DNA of 5,182 bases. Origin: Oceanospirillaceae bacterium. GTDB taxonomy: Bacteria; Pseudomonadota; Gammaproteobacteria; Pseudomonadales; Balneatricaceae. The notes below the pieces were generated by a model. It saw only the letters and a list, made by a program, of their open reading frames with translations. It was not told the origin of the DNA and did no database searches. Shown in pieces: positions 1 through 5,182 of this stretch (position 1 is the stretch's first letter; every line of letters starts with the position of its first letter). Where the stretch lies: assembly GCA_023954795.1 (NCBI GenBank), contig JAGSHA010000256.1, forward strand, positions 1-5,182, written 5' to 3'. The position numbers and the translations under genes were made by a program.

Positions 1-297
1 GGAGAACTGGAAAGCAATCTCCGTTGCCGACCTTTTTCCGCCCGTATTACCCGCATAGAGAACAACCGGATCTGGTTTCACGCGGGAGAAAGCACAGGCA
101 TCAAGCCGGGTGACAAATTTAACGTTCTGCACCGCTCAACATTCTTTGATGTACAAATGCGACCGACCCACCAGCTGAGCAACACCAAACGAACGCTGGT
201 CGTGGATGAAGTACACCCGAACTTCATCCAAGGTCACCTGGTGAATATCGCCCAGCATCAGAACATCCTGCCGGGCGATATTGTCGTATCAGACTAA
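1..297 (+). CDS. flgT: Probable flagellar assembly protein FlgT, C-terminal part (5' end outside window)
   Basis: The left edge cuts this gene. The last 98 residues are present and end at TAA 295-297. FlgT is a periplasmic protein of the H ring that surrounds the flagellar basal body in Vibrio and relatives, and it is needed for stable motor assembly. The visible part resembles the FlgT C-terminal domain, a small beta-rich module: a Cys-Arg-Pro-Phe segment (residues 9-12 of the fragment), an ARITRI strand (14-19), a turn GESTGIKPGDKF (29-40), and a closing strand ending NILPGDIVVSD (88-98). The G-(I/L)-x-x-G-D turn and the final GDIV are typical of such domains. Without the N-terminal and middle domains the assignment rests on this pattern alone; another periplasmic beta-barrel-like domain protein is possible. 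It is convergent with yiaD, 33 bp away. No flagellar gene is visible on the downstream side. Confidence 0.55.
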   Translation, partial: GELESNLRCRPFSARITRIENNRIWFHAGESTGIKPGDKFNVLHRSTFFDVQMRPTHQLSNTKRTLVVDEVHPNFIQGHLVNIAQHQNILPGDIVVSD

Positions 298-359
298 ATC
301 AATATCCAAGCCTGATTGCGGAAAGGATCCTTAAGTACGCTGACCGCGGATATTGATTT
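296..359. repeat. 12-bp perfect inverted repeat across the flgT/yiaD convergent junction
   Basis: The left arm 296-307 (aaatcaatatcc) is the exact reverse complement of 348-359 (ggatattgattt), with 40 bp between them. The left arm begins inside the flgT stop codon. The right arm lies inside the last codons of yiaD (Glu210 to Arg214). A second short pairing, gcgg 318-321 with ccgc 344-347, stacks directly on the right arm, so a transcript could fold into a longer bulged stem. There is no T-run after either arm, so it is not a classical intrinsic terminator. It may protect or terminate the 3' ends of both converging transcripts. Confidence 0.5.
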
Positions 360-987
360 CAACACGACGGTTCTGGGCCCGACCGGATGCAGAGCCGTTA
401 TCAGCAATCGGATAGCGCTCTCCGTATCCCTGCGTACTGATACGCAGACGCTCGATCCCAGAGCCAGCGAGATAATTTGCCACCGCCGCCGCACGCGCTT
501 CAGATAACTGCTGATTGTATTCGAAGCTACCCGTACTGTCGGTGAAGCCATCCACCGCCATCACGGTCTTATCAAACTTTATCAGCACCTTAACCACAGA
601 ATCCAGGACTGGATAGAAACCGCCATCGATACGTGTGGAGTCGGTCCCAAAGGTCACGTTGCCCGGCATAATCAGACGAATATCATCGCCCTGTCGCTGA
701 ACGCTCACGCCGGTTCCTTCCAGCTCCTGACGTAATAGCGCTTCCTGCTGGTCCATGTAATAACCAATACCACCACCTACTGCGCCACCCACTAGCGCGC
801 CCGTCAGCGCACCTCTGCCACGATCTTTTTTACTTGATACCGCAGCTCCCAATACAGCACCGGCAACAGCACCGATACCGGCCCCTTTAGCAGCATTGCC
901 GGTTTTTTGTTCGCGGGTATACGGATCAATCGTCTGACAACCTGACAACACCGCAGCAGTAATACATACGTAAATTAACTTTCTCAT
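331..987 (-). CDS. yiaD: YiaD-like outer-membrane lipoprotein, OmpA family
   Basis: This 218-residue protein matches the family length (E. coli YiaD is 219) and its layout. Residues 1-17 form a lipoprotein signal peptide with lipobox LSGC and lipidated Cys17; Gln18 at +2 fits outer-membrane sorting. NPYT-like and glycine-zipper segments follow (about 29-77, many GxxxG spacings, then GYYMDQQEALLR). An OmpA C-terminal peptidoglycan-binding domain covers about 105-214, including GFTDSTG, LSEARA and GRAQNRRVEI. Asp150 and Arg165 correspond to the residues that hold diaminopimelate in OmpA-like domains. It probably tethers the outer membrane to peptidoglycan; in E. coli, YiaD in multicopy suppresses a bamD defect. 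I chose the ATG at 987-985 because it places the signal peptide at the N-terminus and has a purine-rich AAGAGAG upstream. An in-frame ATG at 1080 would add 31 residues before the signal and is unlikely. It is divergent from fabY. Confidence 0.93.
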   Translation of the reverse strand: MRKLIYVCITAAVLSGCQTIDPYTREQKTGNAAKGAGIGAVAGAVLGAAVSSKKDRGRGALTGALVGGAVGGGIGYYMDQQEALLRQELEGTGVSVQRQGDDIRLIMPGNVTFGTDSTRIDGGFYPVLDSVVKVLIKFDKTVMAVDGFTDSTGSFEYNQQLSEARAAAVANYLAGSGIERLRISTQGYGERYPIADNGSASGRAQNRRVEINIRGQRT

Positions 988-1133
988 AGCAATCTCTCTT
1001 AAAAACTTGAACGGCAGGCTCACCCAGTATGTTTCCAGTCTACTTTTGCTAACTGAACCATAGCTTAAACAGCCCGTCATACCGCATACATGTTTCTGAT
1101 TTCTTACAAAACCGAAAAGCTGTCATTTATCCC

Positions 1134-1162
1134 TAGTCACCCCCCTGAACAACCGATAAAAT
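1134..1162 (+). promoter_or_regulatory. Candidate sigma-70 promoter for fabY
   Basis: A -35-like TAGTCA (1134-1139, 4 of 6 to TTGACA) is followed by a 17-bp spacer and a -10-like TAAAAT (1157-1162, 5 of 6 to TATAAT). A transcript would start near 1169 and carry a leader of about 138 nt to the TTG start at 1307. A weaker alternative is TTGAAC (1189-1194) with TGTCAT (1213-1218), spacer 18. This is a pattern match only. Confidence 0.4.
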
Positions 1163-1169
1163 GACCGAT
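1152..1169. repeat. Tandem 6-bp direct repeat accgat flanking the candidate -10
   Basis: The sequence accgat occurs at 1152-1157 and again at 1164-1169, a spacing of 12 bp. The two copies bracket the candidate -10 TAAAAT. Short repeats spaced by about one helical turn can be a binding site for a dimeric regulator, but a 6-mer repeated once may also be chance. Confidence 0.3.
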
Positions 1170-1191
1170 TAGTAACAGAAACACTTTTTTG

Positions 1192-1229
1192 AACACCGCT
1201 ACCCAAAAACGGTGTCATGAAACGGTGTT
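1192..1229. repeat. Direct repeat aaacggtgt x2 with inverted partner aacaccg, upstream of fabY
   Basis: The 9-mer aaacggtgt occurs at 1207-1215 and 1220-1228 (13-bp period). The inverted sequence aacaccg lies at 1192-1198. It can pair over 6 bp with the first copy (cggtgt 1210-1215, loop 11) or over 7 bp with the second (cggtgtt 1223-1229, loop 24), so the two hairpins exclude each other. The cluster lies in the predicted fabY leader, about 80 bp before the TTG start. It could be an operator for a regulator or an RNA element; its function is unknown. Confidence 0.45.
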
Positions 1230-1294
1230 AACTGGGCACACAGGCCATCGTGGTGCCGAAAATTTCAGCCACACTCATTGAGTACATCCAATCC

Positions 1295-1300
1295 AAGGAG
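1295..1300 (+). promoter_or_regulatory. Shine-Dalgarno AAGGAG that fixes the fabY start at TTG 1307
   Basis: A consensus AAGGAG lies 6 nt upstream of an in-frame TTG at 1307-1309. The more upstream candidate starts, the tandem GTG codons at 1250 and 1253, have no comparable site. The protein from the TTG begins MSQLPLIVGFGG, which is how FabY proteins begin. Confidence 0.8.
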
Positions 1301-1306
1301 TTCCCT

Positions 1307-3217
1307 TTGTCTCAGCTGCCTCTCATCGTAGGTTTTGGTGGTATCAACCCTGCGGGTCGCGCATCATTTCATCACGCTTATCGACGCCTGATTATTGACA
1401 AGCTGGATACCCAAAGCCGAGAGACAACCCTTATTGGATTGGCAACACTGACCGGACTCGCCAGCTATGAAGATGGCCATTACAAAAACAGCACTGGCGA
1501 AACACTTTCCGTACAGGATCTGCTGACTTCAGTTGAACAACAGGTACTGGACAACACCCTGATCCGAAAAATTCATCCGGACTGGTTTGACGTCAACAAA
1601 GTGATGTTTAACAAACCGGCGAAACTGAAATGCAGCGAAGGGGAACTTCGATTTCAGTTACGTAAACGCCAGATGCCACAAAATGTCCCCGCCAACTGGC
1701 AGGTAACTGAGTCTGCACCCGGTGTATTCGACATTGTGGTTTCAGAATCCCTGGACGTTATTTTCCCGGATACTAAAGAAGCGCAAGTCAAAGCTGCGGG
1801 GCAGCTGCCAACAGGCTTTGAGCCCGGCAAGCTGTATCAATCCCGCAACCACCCGCGCAATCTTCAGATGACCGTATTCGGTGCATCAGATGCATTACGC
1901 TCCAGCGGCATCCCCTTTGAACAGATCGCAGCAAAAGTCTCTCCAGACCAAGTGGGTGTCTATGCCAGTAACTCTATCGGCCAGCTGGATGACTTTGGCT
2001 TTGGTGGTCTGACAAAGTACCCCGCACTGGGCAAACGTACCACCTCCAAACAGATGCCACTGGGTTATGCCCAGATGCCTGCCGATTTTGTTAACGCATA
2101 CGTACTGGGTAGCGTTGGTGTTACCGGTGGCGCACTCGGCGCATGTGCAACGTTCCTCTATAACCTACGCAGTGCCGTGAACGATATTCGCTCTGGCCGG
2201 CGCAAAGTTGTGCTGGTTGGTGGCAGTGATGCACCTGTCACACCCGAAGTTATAGAAGGCTTCCGCGTGATGGGCGCACTGGCTGAAGATAAAGACCTGC
2301 TGGCATTGGATGGACTCTCATCCCTTTCAGACGAAGATTATCGCCGGGCCTGCCGACCGTTTGGACAGAACTGTGGCTTCACGATGGGCGAATCCAGCCA
2401 GTTTGCGCTACTCATGAGCGACGATCTGGCCATGGAACTCGGAGCCCAGGTGTTCGGTGTTGTGCCTGATGTTTTCGTGAACGCCGATGGTCATAAGAAA
2501 TCAATTTCTGCACCGGGTGTGGGTAACTACATTACACTCGGCAAAGCCGCTTCAATGGTACGTGAGATGCTAGGTGAGGAATCCCTGCAGCAGCGTAGCT
2601 TTGTACAGGCGCACGGTACAAGTACGCCCCAGAACCGCGTGACCGAATCTCATGTCATCAATGAAACAGCGAAAGCATTTGGCATCGAAAGCTGGCCGGT
2701 TGCGGCAATAAAGTCATATCTGGGCCACTCTCAAGGGACCGCAGGCGGAGATCAGCTGAGCACCTCACTGGGAACATGGGCTTACGGCTACATTCCGGGC
2801 ATTTTGACCACGCCCGCATTCGCTGACGATATCCACCAGAGCAACCTGCAGCTGAGCAATCAGCATATCGAAGTCGGTGCTCAGGGTGTGGACAGCGTGC
2901 TACTGAACTCTAAAGGATTTGGTGGCAACAACGCGTCTGCCCCAGTGCTTGGTCCACATATCGCCGAGAATATGCTGCGTCGTCGTTATGGCGAAAGCGC
3001 TATGACTGAATATCTAAAGAAGCGAGAACAGGTAAGTGCTGTCGCGGCAGCGTACGACGAAGAAGCGACTCAGGGTACCGCTCGCCCGATCTACCTTTAC
3101 GACCACAATGTACTTGGTGGTGATGACCTGCAGATCACGGATAAAGAGATCCGCCTGCCAGGATACGAAAACCCTGTGGATCTGGCTGTCGAGAATCCTT
3201 ACAAAGACCTCTGCTGA
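1307..3217 (+). CDS. fabY: Beta-ketoacyl-ACP synthase FabY (fatty acid synthesis initiation)
   Basis: FabY condenses acetyl-CoA with malonyl-ACP to acetoacetyl-ACP, starting fatty acid synthesis in the cytoplasm; in Pseudomonas aeruginosa it takes the role FabH has elsewhere. The 636 residues from the TTG start agree with P. aeruginosa FabY (634), much longer than the roughly 410 of FabB/FabF. The N-terminus MSQLPLIVGFGG and the SFHHAYRRL segment (20-28) are characteristic. The thiolase-fold catalytic set is intact: nucleophile Cys280 in GACATFLYNL, His436 in QAHGTSTPQNRVTE, Lys469, and His474 in YLGHSQGTAGGDQ. The glycine-rich NSKGFGGNNAS (534-544) is near the end of the fold, followed by a charged C-terminal tail from about 550. 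The usual alternative start (GTG 1250) would add 19 residues and lacks a ribosome binding site. It stands alone on its strand behind a repeat-rich leader and is followed by a hairpin. The family call is firm; whether a fabH also exists elsewhere cannot be seen. Confidence 0.93.
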   Translation: MSQLPLIVGFGGINPAGRASFHHAYRRLIIDKLDTQSRETTLIGLATLTGLASYEDGHYKNSTGETLSVQDLLTSVEQQVLDNTLIRKIHPDWFDVNKVMFNKPAKLKCSEGELRFQLRKRQMPQNVPANWQVTESAPGVFDIVVSESLDVIFPDTKEAQVKAAGQLPTGFEPGKLYQSRNHPRNLQMTVFGASDALRSSGIPFEQIAAKVSPDQVGVYASNSIGQLDDFGFGGLTKYPALGKRTTSKQMPLGYAQMPADFVNAYVLGSVGVTGGALGACATFLYNLRSAVNDIRSGRRKVVLVGGSDAPVTPEVIEGFRVMGALAEDKDLLALDGLSSLSDEDYRRACRPFGQNCGFTMGESSQFALLMSDDLAMELGAQVFGVVPDVFVNADGHKKSISAPGVGNYITLGKAASMVREMLGEESLQQRSFVQAHGTSTPQNRVTESHVINETAKAFGIESWPVAAIKSYLGHSQGTAGGDQLSTSLGTWAYGYIPGILTTPAFADDIHQSNLQLSNQHIEVGAQGVDSVLLNSKGFGGNNASAPVLGPHIAENMLRRRYGESAMTEYLKKREQVSAVAAAYDEEATQGTARPIYLYDHNVLGGDDLQITDKEIRLPGYENPVDLAVENPYKDLC

Positions 3218-3226
3218 TACCCGGCT

Positions 3227-3253
3227 ATGAACAGCCTGAGTAAGGCTGTTCAT
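3227..3253 (+). terminator. Hairpin just after fabY, probable 3' end or weak terminator
   Basis: A perfect 10-bp stem, atgaacagcc (3227-3236) and ggctgttcat (3244-3253), encloses a 7-nt loop and begins 10 nt after the fabY stop. Only a single T follows the stem on the + strand, so it is not a textbook intrinsic terminator. It may stabilise the fabY mRNA end or give partial termination before the lipoprotein gene. Confidence 0.5.
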
Positions 3254-3272
3254 TCCGTCAAAACTATTCGCA

Positions 3273-3315
3273 TTTGCCGCAGTCCAATTTGGGGTATCCC
3301 CCAAAAATCGGCAGA
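3273..3315 (+). promoter_or_regulatory. Two-helix hairpin directly upstream of the lipoprotein start
   Basis: An inner stem tttgggg (3288-3294) with ccccaaa (3299-3305), loop of 4, sits inside an outer stem 3273-3279 with 3309-3315 (7 pairs including one G-U; core tgccg/cggca). The outer right arm contains GGCAG, the only weak Shine-Dalgarno-like stretch before the ATG at 3321, so folding would hide it. This suggests translational control, but could also be an incidental fold. Confidence 0.4.
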
Positions 3316-3320
3316 AAACC

Positions 3321-3716
3321 ATGAACATGCGAATCATACTCGTAGCTGGCCTGCTTGGTCTGGTCGGCTGCACATCAAACGCGACCTCTGAACCCAGCTA
3401 TTACACGCTGAACCTGGATCGGACCCAGCTCTGCTATTCCGGCAACAGTAACTGTCTCAATCTGGAACTGATATATCCTTCTCACAACGAGCATCAGATC
3501 GCTCGTGCGTATCAGCTACCGTCGACATCTGACAGCTGGAATGTTCGCCAGTTGGTTAAGCTGATGCTGGCCCCTCCGGGTAAGCAATACGAAGTCAAAC
3601 AGATCAGCGACTTTAGTTACCTGATACCAAGAAACGTGGCTACCAACAGCGTTTGGTACTATCTGGAACGGGAGCAATACGATCTCTATGAGTCAAACGG
3701 AAAGAGTTTCCGCTGA
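3321..3716 (+). CDS. Small lipoprotein of unknown function
   Basis: I do not recognise this 131-residue protein. Residues 1-17 form a clear lipoprotein signal peptide: Arg4, a hydrophobic core, and lipobox LVGC with Cys17; Thr18 at +2 fits outer-membrane sorting. After a short Ser/Thr-rich linker comes a Tyr-rich soluble domain (about 26-131) with SYYTLNLD, two cysteines at 38 and 45 that could form a disulfide, the segment SWNVRQLVKLMLAPPGKQY (72-90), and a Tyr/Glu-rich end. No transmembrane segment follows the signal. The start is ATG 3321 or ATG 3327, two codons later; neither has a good ribosome binding site, and a hairpin lies just upstream. It follows fabY by 103 bp on the same strand with no obvious promoter, so read-through from fabY is possible. 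It is convergent with yjjV, 11 bp away. The signal peptide and open frame make it a likely real gene; its role is open. Confidence 0.8.
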   Translation: MNMRIILVAGLLGLVGCTSNATSEPSYYTLNLDRTQLCYSGNSNCLNLELIYPSHNEHQIARAYQLPSTSDSWNVRQLVKLMLAPPGKQYEVKQISDFSYLIPRNVATNSVWYYLEREQYDLYESNGKSFR

Positions 3717-3727
3717 CTGAAGCCTAT

Positions 3728-4495
3728 TCAGAGTCTTAGCAAATGACGTGCGGTTGCCGAGGTACATTGTGCCAGCTCTTCCAGACTGATGCCGCGTAAC
3801 TCAGCAAATACCTCAGCCACCTCACGTACCCGCCTCGGTTGATTGGGTTCACCACGATACCCCGCCAACGGGATATCCGGCGAATCCGTTTCCAGTACAA
3901 ATGCATCCAGCGGAAGATGCGTTGCTATCCTGCGTAATTTTTTCGCCCGGTCGTAGGTGAGACTCCCGCCCACGCCTAACTTAAATCCCAGTTCGATATA
4001 TTGCACAGCCTGCTGCTCGCTGCCGGAATACGCATGAACAATCCCACCTCGCGTCAACTTAAACCGCCGCAACAGTTTCAACACCTGATCGTGGGCTTTT
4101 CTGACATGCAGTAAGACAGGCAACTGAAACTGCCTGGCAATCTCCAGCTGCCTTGTGAACAACTCGATCTGCTTTTCCTGATCCAGATTCGGTACAAAGA
4201 AATCCAGCCCGATCTCTCCCACCGCAACCACTGGTTTAAAGGACAACAGCTGCTCTAGCTGAGCCAGATCTGAGGCCTTATGCTGATCCAAAAAGCATGG
4301 ATGCAAACCCAATGCAGGATACAGTCCCTCGGCATCACAGGTCGCCAATAGCCCAGGCCAATCACCTGCCGTTACACCAGGAACCACAAAGCGGGTTACG
4401 TTGTCCGACCGGGCATCAGCCAACAGCTGGTCGCGCCAGCCATCGAACACCGCAAAGTCCAGATGACAGTGCGTATCAATCAGTTGAATACTCAT
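3728..4495 (-). CDS. yjjV: TatD-family metal-dependent hydrolase, YjjV subgroup
   Basis: A 255-residue TIM-barrel hydrolase of the amidohydrolase superfamily. TatD-family enzymes are cytoplasmic metal-dependent nucleases (3'-5' exonuclease or related phosphodiesterase activity); the substrate of YjjV is less settled. The metal-site residues are all present: His9 and His11 in DTHCHLD, Glu94 in GEIGLD, His130 in LPVLLHVRKAHD, His154 in VHAYSG, and Asp204 in ETDSPD. LGLHP (62-66) and GVGGSLTY (174-181) match E. coli YjjV closely. The length is normal and the ATG at 4495-4493 places the DTHCH motif at residue 7, as expected. No Shine-Dalgarno is visible. The gene lies downstream of prfC on the same strand, a neighbourhood also seen in E. 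coli, but a strong terminator separates them, so it may have its own promoter. It ends 11 bp from the convergent lipoprotein gene with no strong terminator between. Confidence 0.93.
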   Translation of the reverse strand: MSIQLIDTHCHLDFAVFDGWRDQLLADARSDNVTRFVVPGVTAGDWPGLLATCDAEGLYPALGLHPCFLDQHKASDLAQLEQLLSFKPVVAVGEIGLDFFVPNLDQEKQIELFTRQLEIARQFQLPVLLHVRKAHDQVLKLLRRFKLTRGGIVHAYSGSEQQAVQYIELGFKLGVGGSLTYDRAKKLRRIATHLPLDAFVLETDSPDIPLAGYRGEPNQPRRVREVAEVFAELRGISLEELAQCTSATARHLLRL

Positions 4496-4501
4496 GATCC
4501 G

Positions 4502-4510
4502 ATAATAGCA
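4502..4510 (-). promoter_or_regulatory. Candidate extended -10 promoter for yjjV, possibly leaderless
   Basis: Reading leftward, TGCTATTAT has the extended -10 form TGnTATTAT (5 of 6 to TATAAT) and ends 6 nt before the yjjV ATG. Transcription would begin at or next to the start codon, which fits the lack of a Shine-Dalgarno. No -35 match is found, because that position falls inside the terminator hairpin. The motif overlaps the end of the terminator T-run, so chance is a real alternative. Confidence 0.3.
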
Positions 4511-4546
4511 AAAAGCCCGCTAACAGAGAGCTGCTAGCGGGCTTTT
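4511..4546 (-). terminator. Intrinsic terminator of prfC (may work in both directions)
   Basis: A perfect 12-bp stem, aaaagcccgcta (4511-4522) with tagcgggctttt (4535-4546), encloses a 12-nt loop. The GC-rich core is agcccgct. Read leftward it ends in TTTTTGC, a good tail for a transcript from prfC, whose stop lies 23 bp upstream. Read rightward it ends in TTTTAG, so it could also stop + strand transcripts coming through yjjV. It lies 15 bp before the yjjV start codon. Confidence 0.92.
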
Positions 4547-4569
4547 AGAAAGACCTTAACGTACGGGAA

Positions 4570-5182
4570 TCAATGTTCGCGTGTAGCGCGGAACAGCACG
4601 TCCGGCCAACGTTCCTGTGTCAGGCTTAGATTGACACGCGTCGGTGCCAGATAGGTCAGCAAGCCAGCGCCATCGTAGCCGATGTTGTCATAAGCTTTGC
4701 GCTTAAAGTCCGCCAGCATCTTCTCGTCGTCACACTCCACCCAACGGGCCGTGTTCACGTTAACGGCTTCGTACACACAATCCACTTTGTACTCATCCTT
4801 GAGGCGGAACATAACCACATCAAACTGCAGCTGACCCACAGCCCCCAACACCAGATCATTGTTCTTCTCTGGCATAAACAGCTGTACCGCGCCCTCTTCA
4901 GACAGCTGCTGCAAACCTTTCTGCAACTGCTTCATCTTCAGCGGATCGATAGGGCGAACCCGACGGAAAATCTCCGGCGCAAAGTGCGGGATACCTGTAA
5001 ATTTAAGAGCTTCACCTTCGGTAAACGTATCGCCAATCTGAATCGTACCGTGGTTATGCAGACCGATAATGTCACCAGACCACGCCTCTTCGACGTTTTC
5101 CCGATCACCTGCGACAAAGGTCACCGCATCGGCAACCTTCACATCCTTGTTGATGCGGGTATGCTTCATCTTCATACCACGA
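4570..5182 (-). CDS. prfC: Peptide chain release factor 3 (RF3), C-terminal part; 5' end outside window
   Basis: RF3 is the translational GTPase that removes RF1 or RF2 from the ribosome after peptide release. The right edge cuts the gene: 203 residues and the TGA stop (4572-4570) are present, against a usual total of about 529, so the GTPase domain lies outside. The visible part starts in domain II (RGMKMKHTR, then DAVTFVAGDR, GDIIGLHNHGTIQIGDTF) and continues through domain III (FTGIPHFAPEIFRR, QLSEEGAVQLF, GAVGQLQFDVV, NTARWVEC) to the typical ending QERWPDVLFRATREH. The match to E. coli RF3 is close throughout, with no frameshift or gap. An internal ATG at 5175 is not the start, because the frame continues upstream with conserved residues. 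The gene is followed by a strong intrinsic terminator and then by yjjV on the same strand. Confidence 0.97.
   Translation of the reverse strand, partial: RGMKMKHTRINKDVKVADAVTFVAGDRENVEEAWSGDIIGLHNHGTIQIGDTFTEGEALKFTGIPHFAPEIFRRVRPIDPLKMKQLQKGLQQLSEEGAVQLFMPEKNNDLVLGAVGQLQFDVVMFRLKDEYKVDCVYEAVNVNTARWVECDDEKMLADFKRKAYDNIGYDGAGLLTYLAPTRVNLSLTQERWPDVLFRATREH

Larger units (their letters stand above)
988..1306. other. 319-bp divergent intergenic control region between yiaD and fabY
   Basis: No gene is visible here apart from the in-frame N-terminal extension of fabY (from 1250), which I judge non-coding. The right half holds a candidate fabY promoter, a 6-bp direct repeat around its -10, and a 9-bp direct repeat with a matching inverted copy, each listed separately. 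On the leftward strand toward yiaD I could not find a hexamer pair good enough to call, although this gene must be transcribed from here. The stretch 1001-1120 is AT-rich with no strong hairpin. Confidence 0.7.

Noticed and set aside
323..332. Palindrome aaggatcctt between flgT and yiaD
   Set aside because: A 10-bp palindrome without a loop cannot form an RNA hairpin and is common by chance.
294..551. 85-residue - strand and 63-residue + strand frames over the yiaD 3' end
   Set aside because: Both overlap the conserved OmpA domain of yiaD in other frames and show no family features.
988..1080. In-frame N-terminal extension of yiaD to an ATG at 1080
   Set aside because: It would place 31 residues before an intact lipoprotein signal peptide, and the ATG at 987 gives the family length.
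3014..3373. 119-residue open frame on the - strand overlapping the fabY end
   Set aside because: It lies opposite conserved fabY coding sequence and the fabY-lipoprotein gap, has no recognisable motif, and is best explained as a shadow frame.
3396..3413. YYTL motif in the small lipoprotein, reminiscent of PqiC-type transport lipoproteins
   Set aside because: Only four residues match, and the protein is shorter than PqiC-like proteins, with no further similarity that I can see.
3717..3731. ctgaa/ttcag hairpin between the lipoprotein and yjjV genes
   Set aside because: The stem is only 5 bp, AT-rich and without a T-run, too weak to call a terminator.
4297..4497. 66-residue open frame on the + strand inside yjjV
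   Set aside because: It is antisense to conserved yjjV sequence, with a low-complexity His/Pro/Gln-rich product typical of a shadow frame.
4859..5041. 60-residue + strand frame inside prfC
   Set aside because: It is antisense to highly conserved RF3 domain III and has no support of its own.

Overview
The window looks like chromosomal housekeeping DNA from a flagellated gammaproteobacterium, probably a marine one near the Pseudomonas/Oceanospirillum groups. This is an inference. It rests on a FabY-class ketosynthase like that of Pseudomonas aeruginosa, a YiaD-type lipoprotein, a prfC-yjjV neighbourhood like that of enterics, and a probable FlgT. Base composition is even and moderate. I see no insertion sequence, tRNA, rRNA, CRISPR or prophage gene.

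Layout: (1) 1-297, +, the C-terminal end of a probable flagellar assembly protein FlgT. (2) 331-987, -, a YiaD-like OmpA-family lipoprotein, convergent with flgT; a 12-bp perfect inverted repeat spans the junction. (3) 988-1306, a 319-bp divergent control region with a candidate promoter and two sets of short repeats. (4) 1307-3217, +, FabY, a beta-ketoacyl-ACP synthase that starts fatty acid synthesis; its best start is a TTG behind a perfect Shine-Dalgarno. (5) 3218-3320, a hairpin after fabY and a second two-helix hairpin just before the next start codon. (6) 3321-3716, +, an unrecognised 131-residue lipoprotein. (7) 3728-4495, -, a TatD-family hydrolase of the YjjV subgroup, tail to tail with the lipoprotein gene. 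(8) 4511-4546, a strong intrinsic terminator for prfC, only 15 bp before the yjjV start. (9) 4570-5182, -, the C-terminal third of peptide chain release factor 3 (prfC), running off the right edge.

The genes do not form one pathway. Two encode cell-envelope lipoproteins, FabY supplies acyl chains for the envelope, and prfC and yjjV form a separate leftward unit. I found no evident new multigene system. The observations most worth following are the unassigned lipoprotein with its structured leader, the repeat-rich fabY control region, and a possible leaderless promoter for yjjV.
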